From contig CACZUZ010000005.1 in the NCBI GenBank assembly GCA_902784465.1, forward strand, positions 1-64,000: a DNA stretch of 64,000 bases. Reading direction: 5' to 3'. The notes beneath the pieces are model-generated. The model worked only from the letters and a program-made list of their open reading frames with translations, was not told the origin of the DNA and did no database searches. The stretch's first letter is position 1. The number at the start of each line of letters is the position of its first letter. Source of the DNA: an uncultured Bacteroidota bacterium (GTDB lineage Bacteria; Bacteroidota; Bacteroidia; Bacteroidales; P3). This document shows positions 56,325 through 62,916 of the stretch, piece by piece. The translations under genes were made by a program, and so were the position numbers.

Positions 56325-57308
56325 ATGGCAAATAATCATGAACAATTCAAGTCGTTCCACGATGCAATAAAGGCAACTGTAACGCGTCGAAAGACTCTCA
56401 AGAAAAACCGAGATGCGTTGAGAGACAAAATCAAAAAGTATTTCAAAGATAATCACAGCGATTATATTCAACCGTCCTTTTATTGGCAGGGGTCATATGC
56501 GATGCGCACTCTTCTAAATCCTATAAAGGATGAGAATGGATTAGGCACATATGACCTCGATGATGGCGTTTATTTCAAAAGCGATGACATAAATGACCGC
56601 AAGTCTATCAACTGGTATCATCATGAAGTGTTTGAAGCGCTAAAAGGCCACACGGATAACGGTGCTGAAGATCTTGACCCCTGTGTAAGAGTACAATATG
56701 CCGATGGCCATCACATAGATTTTGCAATCTACTTTTGGTATACTACTGAAAACAAAACAATGCTTGCGCATAGGGCTGAGCCATGGCATGAATCTAATCC
56801 TGATGAAATGATAGATTGGTTTAGTAAAGAGTGTAACGAAAAGACAAAGTTTAGAGAACTTGTTCGTTTCATGAAAGCATGGTGTGAATACAAAAGAAGT
56901 GTAGGAACCAAAATGCCGAGTGGTTGTATTATGTCGATGCTTACATCTAAGTATTATCAGTGGAATGATGAAAACCGTTATGATATCGCTCTGAGAGATA
57001 TATTAAAGAACATGTATGATGACCTCAGTGTAGAAGGCCATTTTTATTGTTGGAGACCAGTCTCTCCTTATGAGAACTTGTTTGGTAATTACACTAAAAG
57101 TAGAAAAGACACTTTCTTAAAAGAACTGAAATCATTCAAGGAAGATGCCGAAAAGGCTATAGCCAGCACGAATCAGCATGACGGATGTGTCAGATGGCAG
57201 AAGCACTTTGGTGACAGATTTTGCTGCTCATCGGCTAAAGATGTGGATGAAGATGCCTCACATCAGGCATTTTCTGGTACGATACGAGATAATAGCCAAT
57301 ATGCTTGA
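56325..57308 (+). CDS. CBASS CD-NTase (cyclic dinucleotide synthase, DncV-like)
   Basis: 327 residues of the OAS-like nucleotidyltransferase fold: GSYAMRT (56-62) and metal-binding aspartates D77 and D79 in YDLDDG plus D132 in GHHIDFA. The closest described type by these motifs is DncV/clade A, which makes cGAMP-like products, but product identity cannot be read. In the family its C-terminal residue is conjugated by Cap2 to targets, which primes synthesis; here the protein ends in SQYA. The 3' end overlaps cap2 by 8 nt. Confidence 0.93.
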   Translation: MANNHEQFKSFHDAIKATVTRRKTLKKNRDALRDKIKKYFKDNHSDYIQPSFYWQGSYAMRTLLNPIKDENGLGTYDLDDGVYFKSDDINDRKSINWYHHEVFEALKGHTDNGAEDLDPCVRVQYADGHHIDFAIYFWYTTENKTMLAHRAEPWHESNPDEMIDWFSKECNEKTKFRELVRFMKAWCEYKRSVGTKMPSGCIMSMLTSKYYQWNDENRYDIALRDILKNMYDDLSVEGHFYCWRPVSPYENLFGNYTKSRKDTFLKELKSFKEDAEKAIASTNQHDGCVRWQKHFGDRFCCSSAKDVDEDASHQAFSGTIRDNSQYA

Positions 57309-59022
57309 TGTAACTGCGGCTTTGAATACGTGCCATGAAGTACTCTCGAAGGAATTCGACATAGAGAAGGTTGATGTAATTCCTGGTTTGGAGTATCTCC
57401 CTCGTACTTGTATTTGGAAAGTGTTGATACCAGCTTTGGTCGGGGGAAAAGCGGAAGATATTGAGGCCTACATCCGATTTCCTCAGGAATTTCCGTATTC
57501 TATGCCTAGCGTGATTTTACAAGATGACAGGTTTAGATTATTGCCGCATATTTCTGTTGGAACATGTACATTGTGCCTTTATGAGGATGGCACCGTCTTT
57601 GATACGGACAATATAAATGGCATTATACGTGACAATATTGAGAAAACAAGGAAATGGGTTGAAAAATATTATGGTCGAGACAACACTGATGAGTATGCTC
57701 AGGAGATAAAAAACTATTGGAACGAAAAATATGAGGGAGAATCTTATGTGGATGATTATTGGCTTTTGTTGGGAGAAATACCATCAACGACATGTGAAAT
57801 GACTGGCAAAGCCTATTCCAAGAGAAACCTTAAAGATAATAAAACAATAGTCATGTCTATTGTATCCACTGACGAGAATGACCCTACAATAGAGTACATT
57901 TGCAATAGTCACCATACAAAAGAGCTTCCTGTATTATACGTTGAATCAATAAAGAGAGCATCGTCACCACCATATTGTATGACAGGCCAAGAGTTGATAG
58001 ACAGTATCACGAATAAAAGAGATCTAGAGGTTTTTAAAAAGTTTATCAATAGATATGGTTACGGGTATATTCTTTTCCCCATCGGTTTGGATTATGCACT
58101 CGGAGGGGTGCATATTAGTAGATTATTTGTAGATAGGCCTGGTTTCAGAAAGGGAATGTTGCGCCCGTTCAATGTAATTACTAAATTTGAAAATACACAC
58201 AAGAAACTTGACAGGCTTCATCTAGCTGTGTATAATGAACATCGTATCGCAATACGCACATATGGTAAGTTAATGTATGAGAGATCGTTTTTGATTGCAG
58301 GTTTGGGTAGTATTGGCAGTAATCTATGCTATTTTTTGAACGGATATAACAATGCAAAGTTCATTCTGGCAGATAGAGATTCGCTTACCGTGGATAATAT
58401 AGGTCGCCATTTATTAGGTTTTGAAAGTGTCAGTCAATACAAGTCTTTTGCTGTCGCCAATTTTCTTCAGCAGTATCGTCCCGACAGAGACGTAAAAGCA
58501 TATTGTCATGATTTACAATATCTTAACAATGAAACATTTAACAAAACCAGTGCAATTTTTGTTTGTACGGGAGATGTGATGTCGGAAAAATGGCTAATCG
58601 AAAAAATGATTAATGGTAGTATTATAAAACCTGCTTTTCTTATGTGGTTGGAGCCATACGGTATCTCAGGTATTATGATTTATCTGAATCCAGACGATAA
58701 GGATTCCATTTATCGTATTAAAGAAAAGGCCAATGACTGTTTCCTGAATTACTGCCTAATTAAGAGGAATGAGTATGAAGATAGAGAAAAGATGACACAA
58801 CGAGATGCCGGCTGCAATGGACGCTATGCCCTATATTCTGCCAATGATGTTACCATGTTCATCTCTAGTATGTTCCAATTTATTGACCAACTATTAGAAA
58901 TACCAACAAAATCAAAATGTTATCGATGGGTAGGAAACGTAGCTATAGCACAAAAGAAAAAAATAAGCCTCGTACCATTATCGAGTTTATCAAAAGGCAT
59001 GGTCCAGGAATTGCCTGTGTAA
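57301..59022 (+). CDS. cap2: CBASS Cap2 (E2-E1 fusion ubiquitin-transferase-like)
   Basis: 573 residues from the ATG at 57301, overlapping the CD-NTase stop; longer in-frame starts lie inside the CD-NTase gene. The N-terminal E2-like domain (about 1-160) has a TCTLCLYEDGT segment with Cys89/Cys92 as the E2 catalytic candidates. The E1 adenylation domain has GLGSIGSN (334-341), ADRDSLTVDNIGRH and R/K residues of ThiF folds. The E1 cysteine is probably Cys505 (AGCNGRYAL). Cap2 links the CD-NTase C-terminus to cell proteins, which raises its activity. Together with Cap3 this makes it type II CBASS. Confidence 0.93.
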   Translation: MLDVTAALNTCHEVLSKEFDIEKVDVIPGLEYLPRTCIWKVLIPALVGGKAEDIEAYIRFPQEFPYSMPSVILQDDRFRLLPHISVGTCTLCLYEDGTVFDTDNINGIIRDNIEKTRKWVEKYYGRDNTDEYAQEIKNYWNEKYEGESYVDDYWLLLGEIPSTTCEMTGKAYSKRNLKDNKTIVMSIVSTDENDPTIEYICNSHHTKELPVLYVESIKRASSPPYCMTGQELIDSITNKRDLEVFKKFINRYGYGYILFPIGLDYALGGVHISRLFVDRPGFRKGMLRPFNVITKFENTHKKLDRLHLAVYNEHRIAIRTYGKLMYERSFLIAGLGSIGSNLCYFLNGYNNAKFILADRDSLTVDNIGRHLLGFESVSQYKSFAVANFLQQYRPDRDVKAYCHDLQYLNNETFNKTSAIFVCTGDVMSEKWLIEKMINGSIIKPAFLMWLEPYGISGIMIYLNPDDKDSIYRIKEKANDCFLNYCLIKRNEYEDREKMTQRDAGCNGRYALYSANDVTMFISSMFQFIDQLLEIPTKSKCYRWVGNVAIAQKKKISLVPLSSLSKGMVQELPV

Positions 59023-59468
59023 ACACTAATGACTATCAATTTGAGATTAAAGAAGAAGTGGTAGAAACATTAAATGGCTACGCACAACACAATGGTAATG
59101 AGCTGTGTGGAGTATTAACAGGAATATTAATTGGTGAGAAAAAATACAGAATATGCAAAGCGTCAATGCCTTGTGTAAAGACAAATTCCAGATTTGGATG
59201 TGAAAGAGATGCGGTGTTGGCTAATCAGTTTTTGAAAGAGGATTATGACATTTCAGAACAAACGAGAACATATATTGGTGAATGGCACACGCATCCTGAG
59301 AGCGAACCGAGACCATCTAGTGTGGATTACCAATCAATAAAAAAAAATTTCTATAGCTCAAAACACGCGGCACCATTTCTTATAATGATAATTGTTGGAA
59401 ATGAAGTATTACATATTTGTGTGTATAATGGAGAACGATTTGAAGTGATTAACCCTAGAATGGTGTAA
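58917..59468 (+). CDS. cap3: CBASS Cap3 (JAMM/MPN isopeptidase-like)
   Basis: 183 residues of a JAB/MPN protease: glutamate in NELCGVL (Glu62) and the metal motif HTH plus Asp in EWHTHPESEPRPSSVD (His124, His126, Asp137). Cap3 removes CD-NTase from targets and so restrains the system. The start at 58917 overlaps cap2 by 106 nt; an ATG three codons later is equally possible, and a downstream start would lose the N-terminal Lys/Arg-rich segment. Last gene of the CBASS operon. Confidence 0.92.
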   Translation: MLSMGRKRSYSTKEKNKPRTIIEFIKRHGPGIACVNTNDYQFEIKEEVVETLNGYAQHNGNELCGVLTGILIGEKKYRICKASMPCVKTNSRFGCERDAVLANQFLKEDYDISEQTRTYIGEWHTHPESEPRPSSVDYQSIKKNFYSSKHAAPFLIMIIVGNEVLHICVYNGERFEVINPRMV

Positions 59469-59622
59469 CAAACACATTAATAAACTATATATCTCTGTTG
59501 CAACTTCTTACGAGTAGGTGTTTTTGTATTGCCACAAAAATGTGGGTTTTGACGTCTCGTGAGCAATTTTCTATTTTCTTATTTGTTCACTTGAAAAAAG
59601 TTACCAAAAGTAAAAAAAAACG
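59469..59622. other. Intergenic region after CBASS
   Basis: AT-rich. A short hairpin CCACA/TGTGG with TTTT (59532-59549) could end the CBASS transcript. An open frame of 63 codons (59498-59689) has no coding character. Confidence 0.5.
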
Positions 59623-59631
59623 TATCTTTGC
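59623..59631 (+). promoter_or_regulatory. Promoter -7 box for the methylase leader
   Basis: TATCTTTGC about 220 nt before the methylase ATG, giving a leader of about 215 nt. Confidence 0.75.
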
Positions 59632-59729
59632 AAACGAAATAACAACAAAAAAGACAACATATCGAAACAAGAAAATAGAAGATAAATAACATATTATAAA
59701 GCGTTTTCGCTCTAACTTGCTCACTTGAA

Positions 59730-59861
59730 GTTCCACAAACAAGCCTGACTAGTAAAGCGGTAAACGCCTACGAGGAATCGTGGGCTTTACTTATTTGTCA
59801 GGCAGGTCGTGGAACACCTAAGTGGGCATAAGCAAAGTTCCACGATTTTCTTATGCCTGAC
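59730..59861 (+). promoter_or_regulatory. Structured mRNA leader with alternative pairings over the start codon
   Basis: Structure A is a three-tier hairpin: GTTCCAC (59730-59736) pairs with GTGGAAC (59809-59815), GCCTGAC (59743-59749) with GTCAGGC (59797-59803), and AGTAAAGC (59751-59758) with GCTTTACT (59784-59791). The 5' strand words recur later: GTTCCACGA at 59837-59845 and GCCTGAC at 59855-59861, which overlap the start codon (59853-59855). They can pair with the same middle strand (TCGTGGAAC at 59807-59815, GTCAGGC). A third stem GGCATAAG/CTTATGCC (59825-59832, 59850-59857) would also hide the ATG. Mutually exclusive folds at a start codon suggest translational control. No known riboswitch class was recognised. 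Confidence 0.6.
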
Positions 59862-60497
59862 AACGAAAACACAAAATCACAAATCAAGAGCCGTCAGAGG
59901 GTGGCTCAGCATGGCGAGGTGTTCACCAATCCGCGCGAGGTGAATGCTATGCTCGACCTGGTACGCGACGAGTCATTCCGGCTCGACAGCCGTTTCCTTG
60001 AGCCCGCCTGCGGCGACGGCAATTTCCTTATCGAGATCCTACGCCGCAAACTATCTCTTCTTTCTTCTATCAGGTCACAAACGGAATGGGAATTTAAGAG
60101 CCTGATTGCCGTAGGGTCATGCTATGGTATTGAGTTGCTGGAGGACAATGCCGAGGCTTGCCGACTGCGACTGTTTACCGAGGTGAGGGAACAGATGGGC
60201 AAAAAAGACTGCTCTCAGGGCTACGAGGAAAGCCTCCGCTACATGCTGCAGAAGAACATCGTCTGTGGCGACGCCCTCACCTATCGCACTGCCGACGGCA
60301 AGCCTATCACCTTCTGCGAATGGACACCCATTGCGGGCAGCATGCAGTTCTCACGGCGCGACTTCCAGTTCGACTTCCTTGTCAACCAGACACACCAATA
60401 TTCCCTCTTCGACGAGCAGGGCGAGGCACAGAGCTTCGACGAACCCATCAAGTCATATCCGCCTATTCACTACACTCAGCTATACACCCAAGAATAA
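59853..60497 (+). CDS. N6 adenine DNA methylase-like protein (short)
   Basis: 214 residues with SAM-binding motif I FLEPACGDGNFLIEILRRKL, GIELLEDNAEACRLRL and VCGDALTY (motif II/III). Where the catalytic NPPY would be, the sequence reads FDFLVNQTHQYSLFD, so motif IV is absent. Either a degenerate or partner methylase, or a protein that needs the second methylase encoded downstream. The start is the ATG in the structured leader. It is followed by a CATTAACACATT repeat and then the second methylase. Confidence 0.75.
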   Translation: MPDNENTKSQIKSRQRVAQHGEVFTNPREVNAMLDLVRDESFRLDSRFLEPACGDGNFLIEILRRKLSLLSSIRSQTEWEFKSLIAVGSCYGIELLEDNAEACRLRLFTEVREQMGKKDCSQGYEESLRYMLQKNIVCGDALTYRTADGKPITFCEWTPIAGSMQFSRRDFQFDFLVNQTHQYSLFDEQGEAQSFDEPIKSYPPIHYTQLYTQE

Positions 60498-60508
60498 CCG
60501 CGCCAGCC

Positions 60509-60544
60509 ACTAACACATTAACACATTGACACATTAACGCATTT
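60509..60544. repeat. CATTAACACATT-type repeat
   Basis: Five to six variants of (A)CACATTA/ACGCATT between the two methylase genes; same word inside the helicase gene at 63573-63608. Confidence 0.75.
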
Positions 60545-60547
60545 ATC

Positions 60548-62101
60548 ATGAATTATTCACCGGACATTCTCAACTGCTTGGCTAATCTTTCGAGCGACGA
60601 GGTCTTCACCTCGCCGGAACTGGCGAACCGTATGCTCGACCTGCTGCCGCAGGAATTGTTCCGCAGCCCGAAGACGCGTTTCCTCGACCCTTGCAGCAAG
60701 AGTGGTGTCTTCCTGCGCGAGATTACCAAGCGGTTGCTTGCTGGCCTCGAAGAGCAGATACCCGACTTGCAGCAGCGCATTGACCACATAATGACCAATC
60801 AGGTCTTCGGCATCGCTTGTACCGACCTCACCGCCGAGATGAGCCGCCGCACACTCTACTGCTCCAAGCAGGCCAACGGCGAGTACAGCGTCAGCACCGC
60901 CTTCCGCGACGCACAGGGCAATCTGATATACGAGCGTTGTCACCACACATGGAACGCGCAAGGCCGCTGCGAACACTGCGGAGCCAGCAAAGGCGAATAC
61001 CTCCGCAACGATGCCCACGAAACCTACGCCTACCCATTTATCCACAAGTCAATCAAAGAAATATTCCATAAAGATATGCAATTCGATGTAATCATAGGCA
61101 ATCCTCCGTACCAAATGGGTGATGGTGGAAATGGAGCAAGTGCACTTCCGATATATCATAAGTTTATTGAACAGACTATAGAAATATCGCCCAAATATAT
61201 GATATTCATTGTCCCAGCAAGGTGGCTTAATGGGGGACGCGGATTAGACGAATTTAGAAAGAAAATGTTGGAAGATTCAAAAATTCGCGTGTTGCATGAT
61301 TATCTTAATTCAACTGATTGCTTTTCTGGTGTTGAAATCAAAGGTGGTGTGTGTTATTTTCTCTGGGAAAGAAGTTACAAGGGTATATGTAGTGTATATA
61401 CGCATAACCAAAAAAATGTATTTCAATCGAAAAGACCTTTGTTGGAACATGGAGCGGAAATTTTTATCCGTAGTGTAGAACAGGTTGGTATCTTCCACAA
61501 AGTACTGGCAATGCACGAAGAATCATTGTCAAAATGGTTAAATGCAGGAAGGTACTTCGGGTTTCACACAAAAATTGAATGGCTCTCTGAAAATGAGGGT
61601 AAAATACAATCTGCAGATGGCAAATCATTTTATCTAATCCAAAAAAACAAAGATAGCAAATGTTCAATAAAGGTTTATGTACATGGTGGACAATGCTGGA
61701 TTTCTCAAGAAAATATTCCAAGGAACAGTAGCCGAATTTCATCATATAAAGTTCTTGTCCCAAGATCTGGGAATCCAGGATTTGGAAACACAATTATTGG
61801 TAAACCCAAGATATCTGAGCCGAACTCATGTAGTTCTAATACTTACATGGTTGCTATTCCACCACATGGAGATATGACAATTGATGAAGCCACAAACCTT
61901 TGTTCTTATTTAAACACAAAGTTTGTCCGTCTCTTAGTGGCTACTAAAACATCCACACAAAGTACACCTCCTGATGCATTCGAATTCGTCCCCATGCAAG
62001 ATTTCTCCCACCCGTGGACGGACGAGATGCTGTATAAGAAATACGGCCTGACGCAGGATGAGATTGCCTTTATCGAAAGTATGATACGACCGATGGAATG
62101 A
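60548..62101 (+). CDS. Eco57I-type restriction-modification methylase
   Basis: 517 residues. SAM motif I-like FLDPCSKSGVFLREI (about 43-57), a C4/C2HC zinc-like insert (CHHTWNAQGRCEHC, about 138-151), catalytic motif GNPPYQ (about 186-191), motif VPARWL, and a long C-terminal target-recognition region. GC content changes sharply inside the gene. About 60548-61060 and the last 120 nt are GC-rich like the neighbours, while 61061-61960 is AT-rich. The middle and target-recognition part seems to have been exchanged. Modifies adenine by family; specificity unknown. Upstream of the TA pair and helicase. Confidence 0.85.
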   Translation: MNYSPDILNCLANLSSDEVFTSPELANRMLDLLPQELFRSPKTRFLDPCSKSGVFLREITKRLLAGLEEQIPDLQQRIDHIMTNQVFGIACTDLTAEMSRRTLYCSKQANGEYSVSTAFRDAQGNLIYERCHHTWNAQGRCEHCGASKGEYLRNDAHETYAYPFIHKSIKEIFHKDMQFDVIIGNPPYQMGDGGNGASALPIYHKFIEQTIEISPKYMIFIVPARWLNGGRGLDEFRKKMLEDSKIRVLHDYLNSTDCFSGVEIKGGVCYFLWERSYKGICSVYTHNQKNVFQSKRPLLEHGAEIFIRSVEQVGIFHKVLAMHEESLSKWLNAGRYFGFHTKIEWLSENEGKIQSADGKSFYLIQKNKDSKCSIKVYVHGGQCWISQENIPRNSSRISSYKVLVPRSGNPGFGNTIIGKPKISEPNSCSSNTYMVAIPPHGDMTIDEATNLCSYLNTKFVRLLVATKTSTQSTPPDAFEFVPMQDFSHPWTDEMLYKKYGLTQDEIAFIESMIRPME

Positions 62102-62367
62102 GGAACTGTTTATCCTAATTTCGTCGAAGGACCGTCGAAGGATCGAAGAACCCACATAGTTGCCTGACCGCAGGGAATGGCTTGCGTGGTAAGACCTGCG
62201 AGCACCACTAAATAGATTAACTATAGCGAGTCAACTTGATGAGCAAACCCACGCCGAGGGGAAAAGGCTCGGCAAAAAAAGCATAACAGAGCGCTCTTTG
62301 AAATAAAATGTGATAGCAAAGCAATAAAAACGACAACCTTGCGTTACAGATACAACAGGAGATAATT
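62102..62367. other. Intergenic region before the toxin-antitoxin pair
   Basis: No open frame with coding character. A hairpin GCCGAG/CTCGGC near 62255-62275 is present, and an unusual Shine-Dalgarno-like AGGAGA lies 8 nt before the antitoxin ATG. Confidence 0.6.
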
Positions 62368-62592
62368 ATGACCGAAATAACTTTAAGAGTCACTGACGAA
62401 AGCCTTCTGCCCAGTTTCCGCAAGTTGATACGGAGTATCGATGGTATAGACATTGTGCCCACTAAACGTAAACGCAAGAGCGGTATTGAGCAGGCACTTG
62501 AAGACGTGGCCGTCGGACGGGTGACCGAGTGGAATGGTGGTGTGGACGAAATGTTTGACCATATCCTTGGTAAAGAATGGCGTACACAATAG
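62368..62592 (+). CDS. Antitoxin-like protein paired with YafQ
   Basis: 74 residues. N-terminal part LRVTDESLLPSFRKLIRSIDGIDIV resembles a ribbon-helix-helix or phd-like DNA-binding start; the tail KRKRKSGIEQALEDVAVGRVTEWNGGVDEMF is what typically contacts a RelE-type toxin. The stop overlaps the toxin start by 16 nt, the usual antitoxin-toxin order. An AGGAGA sequence 8 nt upstream is a rare clear ribosome-binding site for this phylum. Confidence 0.75.
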   Translation: MTEITLRVTDESLLPSFRKLIRSIDGIDIVPTKRKRKSGIEQALEDVAVGRVTEWNGGVDEMFDHILGKEWRTQ

Positions 62593-62850
62593 TATACTCA
62601 AATTGAACGCTCCATGCGTCTTTGCCAGCGCAGAGGGCTAAATATGACGAAGTTGCGCGACGCATTGGCCATTCTGAAACAAGAGGGCACATTGCCCCGT
62701 CAATATCGTCCCCACAAGTTGTCTGGTTTTGCTGGCAACAATGTCTGGGAATGCCATATACAGCCCGACTGGCTTTTGGTGTGGCAACAATTCGATGAAG
62801 AACTGGTGCTGCTGATGCTTGACACCGGCACTCACTCCGACATCTTCTAA
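62577..62850 (+). pseudogene. YafQ-family mRNA interferase toxin, frameshifted
   Basis: The normal start MAYTIVYS is at 62577 but the frame stops at 62604-62606. The remainder is in another frame, from QIERSMRLCQRRGLNM onwards to the stop at 62850. It keeps the YafQ core (KLRDALAILKQEGTLP, KLSGFAGNNVWECHIQPDWLLVW, and the catalytic-type GTHSDIF end). A small deletion or insertion near 62600 breaks the gene; an ATG at 62614 would make a toxin lacking its first 12 residues. The antitoxin is intact, which fits a tolerated loss of the toxin. Confidence 0.8.
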
Positions 62851-62916
62851 ACTATCACATCTTTATTTCTGCATAAGGGCGTCTGTTTGAAATGATAACG
62901 GACAAACTGACATATT

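Noticed and set aside
59498..59689. 63-codon open frame between CBASS and the methylase
   Set aside because: AT-rich, Lys-rich at the end, and it overlaps the promoter of the methylase leader.
59730..59861. Insertion sequence or attachment-site explanation for the repeated strands
   Set aside because: No transposase or integrase nearby, and the repeats are arranged as nested complementary strands rather than as terminal repeats.
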